From Myxococcus stipitatus DSM 14675 (GTDB lineage: Bacteria; Myxococcota; Myxococcia; Myxococcales; Myxococcaceae): DNA of 64,000 nt. The notes under the pieces are model-generated. The model did no database searches. It was not told the origin of the DNA and saw only the letters and a list, made by a program, of their open reading frames with translations. The position numbers and the translations under genes were made by a program. Within the stretch, counting starts at the first letter, position 1. The number at the start of each line of letters is the position of its first letter. Location: assembly GCF_000331735.1 (NCBI RefSeq), contig NC_020126.1, positions 6,947,501 through 7,011,500 of the forward strand. Direction: 5' to 3'. Below, piece by piece: positions 56,221-64,000 of this stretch.

Positions 56221-57180
56221 ATGAGCACATCTCTGGGGCCGATGGTCGGTGGGTTGCTGTTTCTCTGGCTACCATTGTTGTTGGGATTCTTCACCGGCCG
56301 CTGGGTCCTGAAGCGGGTCACGAACCGGTCGGAGATGCTCGCCCAGTTGGCGTCCTCCTCGTTCGCGGTGCCCTCCGCGCTCGTGGGCGCCGCGATGTCG
56401 GCGGGGCTGATGATGGCCACCAGCGCCGTCAATGCCCCGAAGACCCTCGCTTGGCTCCAGCTGAACGGCGTGCTGCCCTTCACGCCCACGCTCGAGCTGC
56501 TGCGCATCGTCTCCTGGGTCGCGGCCTTCTTCGTCGGCTACAACCTGAGCGGCCTGTTCCGAGGCTCCGCCGCCCCGTCACCGACCCTGGCCGGTGGACC
56601 CGAGTCGTCGCCCCCTCCGCCCGGACACACGTCCTCCGGCATGAGGGTGATTTCCGTCATGGGCGCCACGATTGCCGTGGGCCTGGGCCTGGGGGCCGTG
56701 ATGGTGGGCATGAAGAAGGGGGGCTTCCTGCAAACCTCGGACGTGGGACAGCTCACCGAGCTCGCCGCCATCCAGGAGCAACTCCGTCCGCTCGACTCCT
56801 GTGAAATCCTCTACCGCCAGGTGGATGGCAAGGGCCGGCGCAAGTACCCGGACTCCGTGGTCATCCGAGACTGCTCGGGCCACTTCAGCCACGTCGCCTA
56901 CCTCCCAGTGCCTTCCTGGGCGAGCCAGGACGTGAGCTTCGAGATGAGCCGAGGCTCGACTTCGGCGGAGTGGAGCATCCTCGTCGACAAGGACGAGGTG
57001 CCCTTCCCCGCGCTCAAGGCGGCCCTGGAGCAGTTCGCGCCCATCATCGTCGCGGAGTATCCACGCAAGATGCAGGAGGTGCGTCAGCGGCAGGAGGAAT
57101 CCCAACGCTGGCTCGAGGAGCAGCGGCGCGCGAAGGAGCAGAAGGAGAAGGAGAGCGCGAAGTCGACGTATCCCGAGTGA
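56221..57180 (+). CDS. Membrane protein with C-terminal coiled coil, unknown function
   Basis: A 319-residue protein with four hydrophobic segments (residues 7-25, 45-70, 88-107 and 140-163), then a beta domain (SCEILYRQVDGKGRRKYPDSVVIRDCSGHF, with two cysteines) and a highly charged C-terminal helix (RQRQEESQRWLEEQRRAKEQKEKE). I do not recognise it. It is 77 bp from the methyltransferase-like gene. Confidence 0.55.
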   Translation: MSTSLGPMVGGLLFLWLPLLLGFFTGRWVLKRVTNRSEMLAQLASSSFAVPSALVGAAMSAGLMMATSAVNAPKTLAWLQLNGVLPFTPTLELLRIVSWVAAFFVGYNLSGLFRGSAAPSPTLAGGPESSPPPPGHTSSGMRVISVMGATIAVGLGLGAVMVGMKKGGFLQTSDVGQLTELAAIQEQLRPLDSCEILYRQVDGKGRRKYPDSVVIRDCSGHFSHVAYLPVPSWASQDVSFEMSRGSTSAEWSILVDKDEVPFPALKAALEQFAPIIVAEYPRKMQEVRQRQEESQRWLEEQRRAKEQKEKESAKSTYPE

Positions 57181-57210
57181 CACCTCCGGGACCTCGCGCC
57201 CTCACCGCCC

Positions 57211-57582
57211 TCAGTTGCAGACCGTGGCTCGGAAGTTGTGGTCGTAGAAGTAGGACCAGGCCCGGCGCGCGTATCCCGCCGGGTCCGTATCATTCATGCC
57301 GGGCGTGAAGGTCTGCCACGAGCCGCTGTACCACTGGATGGAATACTCGACGATGTCGCAGCCGTAGGTCCCCGCACACTTGGTCGGGAAGAAGAACCGC
57401 AGGAGTGCATTGTCGGTCACCAGGGATGCGTCATCGTCGGCGGTCGCACTGTCCATCCCCACCGCCCACCGGAGGTCATACGTCGGGCTGGATGGCCATG
57501 CCCAGCACGCCGCGGACGCCGTGCCACTCACCAGCATCCCCAACACGCCCCCCAGACCCAAAAGGTTCGCCAGTCCGCGCAT
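57211..57582 (-). CDS. Small exported protein, unknown function
   Basis: A 123-residue secreted protein with a signal peptide ending TASA-AC. The mature part has several cysteines (CWAW, CAGTYGC, TVC) and many aromatic residues (QWYSGSWQTF, WSYFYDHNF). ATG 57582 has AGGAG seven bases upstream; ATG 57597 is the alternative. The gap to the upstream gene holds an inverted repeat at 57715-57774. Confidence 0.55.
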   Translation of the reverse strand: MRGLANLLGLGGVLGMLVSGTASAACWAWPSSPTYDLRWAVGMDSATADDDASLVTDNALLRFFFPTKCAGTYGCDIVEYSIQWYSGSWQTFTPGMNDTDPAGYARRAWSYFYDHNFRATVCN

Positions 57583-57714
57583 CACTCCGCTCCTCATGTC
57601 TCTTCGTGTTTGTCCGTCTCACCCATGCACGAGGTCCAGACACCGGCTCACCGAGCCCGGTACATCCTCGACACATCGGCCGGACGCATGACGTACACAC
57701 GATTCGCTGGTCGA

Positions 57715-57774
57715 TGCAATTGATTGGCACCTCCGGGCAGGAGACCGTCCACTCGTGCCATGCCAGGAATTGCA
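57715..57774. repeat. Split inverted repeat in an intergenic gap
   Basis: TGCAATT...TGGCAC at the left is matched by GTGCCA...AATTGCA at the right, centred about 57744, with unequal inner spacers (3 versus 7 bp). It lies about 130 bp upstream of the small exported protein gene and about 75 bp downstream of the MocR gene stop. It could be a terminator of the MocR gene or an operator. Confidence 0.45.
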
Positions 57775-57846
57775 TGACACATTCGTTCCACCCCGCGGCG
57801 CCAGCCGGGTTCGCGTGGGTGACAGGAGGGAGACAGAAGCTCCGCG

Positions 57847-59271
57847 TCAGGACGCGCGATGCAGGACGGTCGCCAGTCGGGCCAGCCGGAGCAGTCCTTG
57901 CTCGAGCGTCGGCGTCCAGCGGTTCCCGCAGTTGATGCGCAGATAATGGCGGTATCGCTCACGCGTCGAGAACAAGGTCCCCGGCGACGTGGAGATGCCC
58001 TCCTCCAGCGCCCGCCGGTACAGCTCCACCGAGTCCACGCGCCTGGGAAGCTCCACCCAGAGCACGAAGCCACCTTGAGGCGTCGTGGTCCGGGTGCCCT
58101 CCGGGAAGTGGGCCAGGACGTGGCGAGAGATGCGCTCCACCTGCACCGAGCAGTGCAAGCGCAGCTCCGCGAGGTTCCGCTCGTACTCCTTGGACGCCAG
58201 ATAGCGGGCCATCACCTGCTGCGACAGCGAGCCACACCCCATCGTCGAGGCGAGCTGGAGCGCCTTGACCTTCTCCATGTGACGGCCCGGCGCGAGCCAC
58301 CCCACCTTGAGCCCCGGTGAGACAGTCTTGGAGAAGGACGCACAGGTGAGGACATTCCCCTGGGCGTCCCAGGCCTTCAGCGGCCGGGGGCGCAGGCCCT
58401 GGAAGGACAGGTCCGCGTAGATGTCGTCCTCGATGAGGGGACGCGCGTAGCGGGCGAAGAGCTCGACGAGGGCGGCCTTCTTCGCGTCGCTCATCAGCGC
58501 GCCCAGGGGATTGCTGAAGTTGGGCGTGAAGAGCCCCGCCGCGATGTCGTGGCGCTCCAGGGCCTGCTCCACCTGCTCCAGGGAGACGCCGTCGATGGGA
58601 TGAGTGGGGAGCTCCAGCACCTTGAGCCGCAGCTGCTGGAGCGCCTGGAGGATGCCGAAGTACTGCGGGGACTCGATGAGGACGGTGTCCCCGGGCGCAC
58701 ACGTCGCCCGCAGCGCCAGCCCGAGCGACTCCATGGTGCCGTGCGTGGCGACCAGCTCCGAGGGCGCCACGAAGGCGCCGAACTTCTCCAGCCGGCGCGA
58801 CACCTGCCGGAGGTACTCGAAGTTCCCGGGAGGCAGCTCATAGGAGCCCACCAGCCGAGGCTGCTCCCGCACCACGCGCCGGGTGATGCGATTGAGGGAC
58901 TCGCACGGGTAGAGCTCGGGGGAGAGGCACGCGGCGCCCAGGGGGAGCAGCTCGCGATGCCGCGCGGACTCGAAGACGGTGGAGACCAGCGCGGGGACGT
59001 CCACCTCCCGGGGTAGCGACAGGCGCATCCGAGGCTGCGTCACGCTGGAGGCAACCCGCGGCCCCAGCACGTAGAAGCCCGACTGCGGCTTCGACACGAT
59101 GAGCCCCTTGTCCTCGAGAATCTCGAGCGCGCGGACCACCGTGTTGACGCCCACCTGCTTCATGCGCCCCAGCTCACGAACGGAGCTCAGGCGCTCGCCG
59201 GGCTTCACCTGGTGGGTGGAGATTCGCAGCTCCAGCTCGGCCGCCAGCTGTTCGTATTTCTTCGAAGGCAT
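57847..59271 (-). CDS. MocR-type regulator (GntR HTH plus aminotransferase domain)
   Basis: A 474-residue protein. N-terminal winged helix (residues 1-75, LSSVRELGRMKQVGVNTVVRALEILEDKGLI) fused to a class I aminotransferase-fold domain with the PLP lysine in SFSKTVSPGLKVGWL and LPPGNFEYLRQ, VATHGTMESLGLALR. MocR proteins use PLP or an amino acid signal to control usually divergent genes. ATG 59271 gives MPSKKYEQLAAELELRI, the typical start. A TACAGT hexamer (59288-59283) 11 nt upstream overlaps a CTGTATCC repeat, suggesting autorepression. Confidence 0.9.
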   Translation of the reverse strand: MPSKKYEQLAAELELRISTHQVKPGERLSSVRELGRMKQVGVNTVVRALEILEDKGLIVSKPQSGFYVLGPRVASSVTQPRMRLSLPREVDVPALVSTVFESARHRELLPLGAACLSPELYPCESLNRITRRVVREQPRLVGSYELPPGNFEYLRQVSRRLEKFGAFVAPSELVATHGTMESLGLALRATCAPGDTVLIESPQYFGILQALQQLRLKVLELPTHPIDGVSLEQVEQALERHDIAAGLFTPNFSNPLGALMSDAKKAALVELFARYARPLIEDDIYADLSFQGLRPRPLKAWDAQGNVLTCASFSKTVSPGLKVGWLAPGRHMEKVKALQLASTMGCGSLSQQVMARYLASKEYERNLAELRLHCSVQVERISRHVLAHFPEGTRTTTPQGGFVLWVELPRRVDSVELYRRALEEGISTSPGTLFSTRERYRHYLRINCGNRWTPTLEQGLLRLARLATVLHRAS

Positions 59272-59283
59272 GGGCAGTCGGAA

Positions 59284-59321
59284 CTGTATCCCATGGGATT
59301 CCGGATTCTGCATCTGTATCC
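59284..59321. promoter_or_regulatory. CTGTATCC direct repeats, putative MocR operator
   Basis: CTGTATCC occurs at 59284-59291 and again at 59314-59321, 30 bp apart, close to three helical turns. The first overlaps the MocR -10-like hexamer. Direct repeats at such spacing are typical of MocR/PdxR binding. Confidence 0.6.
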
Positions 59322-59374
59322 ATCCGGTGGATGCCTCTACCGTGGCGGCTCCTCGCGCATTTCCTGGAGGCCCC

Positions 59375-60829
59375 ATGACTCTCGACGTCGACCTGCCACG
59401 GTTCCGCAAGCTGTTGGAGCGCTCATGCGAGCAGGTGCTCTCGCTCTACGAGACGCTCGGTGAGCGGCGGGTCACCCATGCGAGCCCCCCCCAGCTCATC
59501 GCGGACCGGTTCACCCGCCCCTTGCCGGTGGAGGGACGAGCCCCCGAGGAGGTCCTCGCCTCCGACATCCCCTTCATCTTCGACCACGCCACGCTCAACA
59601 TCAGCCCCCGGTTCTTCGCGTACGTGATGTCGGGCGGAAGCCAGGTGGGAATCATCGCGGAGCTGCTCTGCGCCGCCTTGAACGTGAACTCCGCCAAGTG
59701 GCACCTCGCCTCATCGGGCGCCGAAGTCGAGCGCGCGGTCATCCGCTGGCTGTCCGCGTTCATCGGTTACCGCGAGGACGCGGGGGGCGCGCTGGTGAGC
59801 GGTGGCAGCGAGGCGAACCTCTACTGCCTCCGCGTCGCCCGAGACGTGAAGGCGCCCGACGCACGGGAGGAGGGATGTCGCCAGGAGCGGCCCCTGACGC
59901 TCTATGCCTCCACGGAGACCCACGCCTGCGTCACCAAGTCGGTGGAGATGCTCGGCCTCGGGAGCCGGAACCTGCGGCGAATCCCGGTCGATGCACACTT
60001 CCGCGTCGACGTGGCGAAGCTGGAGGAGCGAATCGTCCAGGACCGGGCCGCGGGCCTGCAGCCGTTCTGCATCGTGGGCAGCGCGGGGACCGTGAACACC
60101 GGCAGCGTGGATGACCTCGACGCGCTGGCGGACGTGGCCGCGCGCCAGGGGCTCTGGTTCCACGTCGATGGAGCCTATGGGGCCGCGGCGGCCTCGGTGG
60201 GCCTCACGCGAGAGCTGTTCAAGGGGCTGGAGCGCGCGGACTCCATTGCCCTGGACCCGCACAAGTGGCTCCAGGTGCCGTTCGACGCGGGCTGCGCGCT
60301 GGTGCGGGACTGGGCCAGCCTCCGCCATGCCTTCAGCTACGCCGCCCCCTACCTGAAGGCGAAGAGCGACAGCGCGGAGCGCTGGGATTGGATGGGCCAC
60401 ACCTTCCAGCTGTCGCGCGGGTTCAGGGCACTCAAGGTCTGGATGCAGTTCCAGGTGCATGGGAGCCGCAAGCTCCTGGGCGTCATCGAGGACAACGTGC
60501 GCCTCATGCGGCGGCTCGCCTCGGAGTTGGATGCATCGCCAGACTTCGAGCGGATGGCGCCCGTCCCACTGTCCATCGTCTGTTTCCGCTACAAGCCTGT
60601 CACCGGGCCCGCGCTGAGTGACGAGGCGCTGGACCTCTTGAATGACCGGCTGCTCGAGGAGTGCGAGCGGCGTGGGAGCTACTTCCTGACAGGCACGAAG
60701 CTCCAGGGGCGCACCGCGCTCCGTGCATGTCTGGTCAATCACCGCACCACCGAAGCGGAGACACGGGGCCTGCTCGCGCACCTGCGCGCCGTAGGGGAGG
60801 AGCTGATGCGTCGTCAAGAGGGGGTCTAG
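59375..60829 (+). CDS. PLP-dependent group II decarboxylase
   Basis: A 484-residue enzyme of the aromatic-L-amino-acid / glutamate decarboxylase family. K297 in DPHKWLQVP is the PLP-binding lysine; GGSEANLYCLRVAR, VGSAGTVNTGSVDDL and FHVDGAYGAAA are cofactor motifs. GGAGG precedes ATG 59375. Substrate likely an amino acid, perhaps aromatic, but not deducible. It is divergent from the MocR gene and is its probable target. Confidence 0.9.
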   Translation: MTLDVDLPRFRKLLERSCEQVLSLYETLGERRVTHASPPQLIADRFTRPLPVEGRAPEEVLASDIPFIFDHATLNISPRFFAYVMSGGSQVGIIAELLCAALNVNSAKWHLASSGAEVERAVIRWLSAFIGYREDAGGALVSGGSEANLYCLRVARDVKAPDAREEGCRQERPLTLYASTETHACVTKSVEMLGLGSRNLRRIPVDAHFRVDVAKLEERIVQDRAAGLQPFCIVGSAGTVNTGSVDDLDALADVAARQGLWFHVDGAYGAAAASVGLTRELFKGLERADSIALDPHKWLQVPFDAGCALVRDWASLRHAFSYAAPYLKAKSDSAERWDWMGHTFQLSRGFRALKVWMQFQVHGSRKLLGVIEDNVRLMRRLASELDASPDFERMAPVPLSIVCFRYKPVTGPALSDEALDLLNDRLLEECERRGSYFLTGTKLQGRTALRACLVNHRTTEAETRGLLAHLRAVGEELMRRQEGV

Positions 60830-60947
60830 ACGCGTCTGGAATTGCTTGCCCGCGAGGTGCCATCCTCGCACACGAGAGCGTGGGTGCTACTGTCCGCGCC
60901 GGCATCGACAGCCGGTGCTGAAATCCCTCTCCGGACGGACTTCCCCC

Positions 60948-63929
60948 ATGCGCTGCGTCAGTGAAGGCACCTTCATGAAGCTGCGGTCGGGCGAGCTCGC
61001 AGCCGAGGTGCTCGCCGAGGTGAACGCTCACCTCTCCACCTGCCTCTCGTGCAGGGCGCGCATGAGCGAGAGCTCGACGGAGTCAAAGCCAGACTCGAGC
61101 AGCGGGCACGCCACTCCGTCCACGAACGACAGCCTTCACCCGGCCCCTGAGCTGGAGAAAGGCACCGCCGTCGGCCGCTACCGCATCCTGGAGAAGCTGG
61201 GCGCGGGCGCCATGGGCGTCGTCTATGGCGCGCTCGACACGGAGCTGGAGCGGCGCGTCGCCCTCAAGTTCGTGCGCTGGCAGTCGATGGAGCGGGCCCC
61301 GGAGAAGGCTCGCGCGAACGTGCTGCGCGAGGCTCAGGCCATGGCCCGGGTCTCACACCCCAACGTCGTCGCCATCTACGACGTCGGCACCTTCCACGAG
61401 CATGTCTTCCTCGCGATGGCGCAGGTCGAGAACCAGACGCTGGGCGACTGGCTGAAGGCGACACCTCGCACCTGGCGGCAGGTGCTCTCGGTGTTCCTCG
61501 CCGCGGGACGAGGCCTCGCGGCGGCACACGACGCGGGCGTGGTGCATGGCGACTTCAAGCCCGGCAACGTCCTGGTGGACTCGCGCGGTCGCGTCCATGT
61601 CACCGACTTCGGCCTCGCGCGCCTCGCCTCGTCCCCCGGAGAAGATCTGCCCCGCGACAGCGGAGCCTCCAGCGAAACCGGGTCCTCCTCACTTCGCGGC
61701 GGCACTCCCGCGTACATGGCCCCGGAGCTGCTCTCGGGCCCATCCCATGCGGGCCCTCTCAGCGACCAGTTCTCCTTCTGCATGGCGCTGCACGAGGGGC
61801 TCCATGGCACGCGTCCCTCCGCGTCCCCACCCGCGAGCTCGCACGTCCCTCCCTGGCTGCGAGCCGTGATGCTGCGCGGGCTCGCCCCCGCTCCGGCGGA
61901 GCGCTTCCCCTCCATGGCGGCCCTCCTCGCCGCGCTCCAGAAGGGCAGCCTTCACCCCTGGCGGCGTCCCCTGCAGCTCGCGGGCGCGGCGGCGCTGCTG
62001 GCCATCGCCGTGGGGCTGACCCATGCCGTCCACCTCCGGAGCCCTTGGGCCTGCGAAGGAGCTCGAGAGGAGCTCGACAACGTCTGGGGGCCGCGACAGC
62101 GAACCACGATTCAGGCGGCCTTCCTCGCCACCGACAGACCCTACGCCCTCGCCGCCTGGGGGCGTGTCCTCCAGGAGCTCGAGGCCTATGGCAACACCTG
62201 GGTGGCCGAGCGCACCGTCACGTGTGAAGCCACCCACGCACCTCACGCACAGCCACCGGAGCAAGCCGCGTGGCGCATGCGCTGCCTGGACAACCGGCTG
62301 GCGGACCTCTCCGCCCTCACCCAGCTCCTCTCCCAGGCGGATGGGAAGACCGTGGACGCGGCCCATCGCGCGGCACAGAGCCTGCCCTCTCTCGCCGGCT
62401 GCGTGCGCCCGCACACTCCCGAGGGTGAGGCCGAACCCGCGGGCCCTCCGAAGGATCAGGCCGCGTTGCAGGCCACCCTCGCCAAGGGCCGAGCGCTCCT
62501 CGCCACCGGTCGCTACGCGGAAGGTGTCGCGCTCATCGAGCCGGCGGCGCTGCTCGCGAAGAAGACGGGCCACCGACAGGGTGTCGCGGAGTCCTCCCTG
62601 TTGCTGGGCGAGTTGCTCGAGGGCGCCGGGAGATGGCGTGGCGCGGAGGCGGCGCTCTTCGACGCCCTGGACGCGGCGGAAGCCACCCGCCTGGACGCGC
62701 TGGCGACCCGCGCATGGATTCTGCTGGTGCGGGTGTCCTGTATCGGCCTGGACGAGTACGACAAAGCCGCACTGTGGAAGGAGCGCGCCACCGCCGCCCT
62801 GGAGCGACTGGGGGATGGCCATCCCCTGGCGCGCATCCAGCTCCTGACGTACACCGGAACCCTGCTGCGGATGCAACGTGACTACGTGAGGGCCGAGGTC
62901 CAGCAGGAAGACGCGCTGCTCCTGGCGGAGAGGACCTTCGGCGCCAGCAGTCTGGAGGTCGCCGACGTGCTCCTCGAGCTCGGCGCCACACAATGGCGCT
63001 CCTTGCAGCTGGCGAAGGCGCGCACCACCTTGGACCGCGCCGCTGAAATCGCCCGACGCGTGCTGGGGCCCGAGCACCCGGAGTTCGCGCGAATCCGACT
63101 GGCGCTGGTGCCCGTACTCTGGGAGGCCGCTCAGCTCGAACCATCCCAGACCCGGGGGAACTCGGCGCAAGCCCAGGAGGGCCTCGAGCTGGGGGAGCGC
63201 ATCGCCCGCGAGTCCCTGGGCATCCTGGAGCGCTCGCTCGGTCCCGAACATCCGCGCGTCTACGACGCCCTCAACGACCTGGGCACGACGCTCACGACGC
63301 TCGAGCGGCCCCTGGAGGCACTTCCCATCTACGAGCGCGCGTTGACCATCGCCATCAAGACGGACGGCGCCGAGAGCCAAGGGGTGGCGGTCATCCGCAG
63401 CAACCTGGGATGGCTCTACAACACCCAGACCGAGTACGAGCGCGCGCGGGAGCACTTCCTGCGTGTCATCGCCATCCGGGAGAAGCTCCACGGCCCGCGC
63501 GACGCGGAGTTGGTCCACGCCCTGCGCATGGTCGCGCGCAGCTACGGCAAGCGAGGACTCCTCGAGGAAGCCCTCCCCCACAGCCTGCGTGCCTCCGACA
63601 TCCAGTCCTCCCTTCCCGACGACGTCGCGGGGCTCTGGACGCTCACGCAGATAGACCTGGGCCAGCTGTACCTCGGGCTGCGCCGGTATGACGAAGCCAT
63701 CTCCCAGCTGGAGAAAGCCGTCGCCGGCTGGGACAAGGCCAGACCCCTGTCGGGGCAGCGCGCGGAGGTCCTCTTCCTTCTCGCCCGTGCCCTCGGGGAG
63801 TCCGGCAAGGACCCCAAGCGCGCGCTGCGATTGGCTTCCGAGGCACGCCGCAGAGCCAGTCTCGATGACCCTTCGCCAAGGGTGGTGAGGACCATCAATG
63901 CCTGGCTCGAGGAGAACACGCGGCGCTGA
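60948..63929 (+). CDS. Ser/Thr protein kinase with N-terminal zinc-finger-like motif and C-terminal TPR array
   Basis: A 993-residue protein. N terminus 1-40 has H28-x3-C32-x2-C35, like an anti-sigma zinc motif. The kinase domain (about 76-355) has the P-loop GAGAMGVV (85-92), K107, HGDFKPGN (HGD in place of HRD, 200-202), DFG (220-222) and YMAPELL. A membrane helix lies near 368-388. The rest (about 500-990) is TPR repeats, e.g. ALPIYERALTIAIKTDGAESQGVAVIRSNLGWLY. ATG 60948 is chosen since it includes the zinc motif. The non-RD catalytic loop suggests no activation-loop control. This is a typical myxobacterial kinase plan. Confidence 0.9.
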   Translation: MRCVSEGTFMKLRSGELAAEVLAEVNAHLSTCLSCRARMSESSTESKPDSSSGHATPSTNDSLHPAPELEKGTAVGRYRILEKLGAGAMGVVYGALDTELERRVALKFVRWQSMERAPEKARANVLREAQAMARVSHPNVVAIYDVGTFHEHVFLAMAQVENQTLGDWLKATPRTWRQVLSVFLAAGRGLAAAHDAGVVHGDFKPGNVLVDSRGRVHVTDFGLARLASSPGEDLPRDSGASSETGSSSLRGGTPAYMAPELLSGPSHAGPLSDQFSFCMALHEGLHGTRPSASPPASSHVPPWLRAVMLRGLAPAPAERFPSMAALLAALQKGSLHPWRRPLQLAGAAALLAIAVGLTHAVHLRSPWACEGAREELDNVWGPRQRTTIQAAFLATDRPYALAAWGRVLQELEAYGNTWVAERTVTCEATHAPHAQPPEQAAWRMRCLDNRLADLSALTQLLSQADGKTVDAAHRAAQSLPSLAGCVRPHTPEGEAEPAGPPKDQAALQATLAKGRALLATGRYAEGVALIEPAALLAKKTGHRQGVAESSLLLGELLEGAGRWRGAEAALFDALDAAEATRLDALATRAWILLVRVSCIGLDEYDKAALWKERATAALERLGDGHPLARIQLLTYTGTLLRMQRDYVRAEVQQEDALLLAERTFGASSLEVADVLLELGATQWRSLQLAKARTTLDRAAEIARRVLGPEHPEFARIRLALVPVLWEAAQLEPSQTRGNSAQAQEGLELGERIARESLGILERSLGPEHPRVYDALNDLGTTLTTLERPLEALPIYERALTIAIKTDGAESQGVAVIRSNLGWLYNTQTEYERAREHFLRVIAIREKLHGPRDAELVHALRMVARSYGKRGLLEEALPHSLRASDIQSSLPDDVAGLWTLTQIDLGQLYLGLRRYDEAISQLEKAVAGWDKARPLSGQRAEVLFLLARALGESGKDPKRALRLASEARRRASLDDPSPRVVRTINAWLEENTRR

Positions 63930-63952
63930 GACAACCGCAGGGGCCTCAGCGC
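63923..63952. terminator. Hairpin overlapping two convergent stop codons
   Basis: A perfect 8-bp stem GCGCTGAG/CTCAGCGC. It contains the TGA of the kinase gene and the TCA (stop) of the convergent partial gene. Likely bidirectional terminator. Confidence 0.6.
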
Positions 63953-64000
63953 GACTGCCGGCGGAGCCAGTCCGCCAGCCCCTGTCCGATGGCGTGAGGA
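63946..64000 (-). CDS. C-terminal end of an unknown gene, partial
   Basis: Reading leftward from the window edge, 17 codons end in TGA at 63946 (…GQGLADWLRRQSR). It is consistent with the tail of a convergent gene, but too short to assign. Confidence 0.35.
   Translation of the reverse strand, partial: PHAIGQGLADWLRRQSR

Overview
The window is GC-rich, densely coded DNA that reads as a chromosomal segment from a myxobacterium, most likely suborder Cystobacterineae (Myxococcus, Corallococcus, Archangium or a relative). Reasons: heavy use of GTG/TTG starts and 4-bp stop/start overlaps, many lipoproteins, an FHA-AAA+ regulator, a Ser/Thr kinase with a C-terminal TPR array, an ECF sigma/anti-sigma pair next to a caspase-like protein, and housekeeping genes (groESL, smc, rpoZ, prfA-prmC-murA, lysC). 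I see no rRNA, tRNA, IS element, prophage or CRISPR array. Assignment is by recognition of protein families; no database search was run.

Layout. 1-1.7 kb: the tail of a parallel beta-helix protein, a five-copy 74-bp tandem repeat, and lysC. 1.9-6.6 kb: a four-gene ABC export operon (ATPase, permease, GldG-like, DUF4340-like). 6.8-9.6 kb: tyrosine/homogentisate catabolism (hppD, hmgA, a Rieske protein). 9.6-12.0 kb, minus strand: an NAD(P)-binding protein, a metallophosphoesterase and a nucleotidyltransferase-like protein. 12.2-17.1 kb: a tight five-gene operon in which two paralogous lipoproteins flank an ECF sigma factor, its anti-sigma factor and a secreted caspase-like protein. 17.2-23.1 kb: AmpG-like transporter, pgm, DoxX-like protein, rpoZ, Nudix hydrolase and two unknowns. 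23.2-25.5 kb: groES-groEL behind two CIRCE operators. 25.6-29.4 kb: glutaredoxin, a small protein, the FHA-AAA+ regulator and a probable lipoprotein. 29.5-37.9 kb: smc, a secreted protein, a CNNM/CBS membrane protein, a TPR protein, a CapA-like lipoprotein and an unlisted 40-residue basic protein. 38.0-41.8 kb: prfA-prmC-murA and a zinc-ribbon protein. 41.9-46.9 kb: secreted and lipoprotein genes, an FHA-like protein and a leucine-rich-like protein. 54.2-64 kb: AraC regulator, methyltransferase-like protein, unknowns, a MocR regulator divergent from a PLP decarboxylase, and the Ser/Thr kinase.

The most notable region is 47.17-54.18 kb. Nine same-strand genes, with gaps of at most 26 bp or 4-bp overlaps and a good promoter in front, encode two B-box-like zinc/membrane proteins, a YukD-like ubiquitin-fold protein, an E1-like ThiF protein with a C-terminal zinc ribbon, a membrane-anchored JAMM isopeptidase-type protein, a multi-pass FHA protein, a RING-like zinc protein with membrane helices, a membrane-anchored trypsin-like protease, and a canonical E2 (UBC-fold) protein with the HPN motif and the catalytic cysteine. 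That is a complete bacterial ubiquitin-like conjugation set (modifier, E1, E2, RING-type E3 candidate, deconjugase) built around the membrane. Clusters of this general kind have been noted by comparative genomics, but the membrane-tethered RING/B-box/protease composition here deserves attention.

A second theme is transcription: ten start codons sit 6-13 nt behind a TAnnnT hexamer, most without a Shine-Dalgarno, which suggests frequent leaderless mRNAs in this genome.
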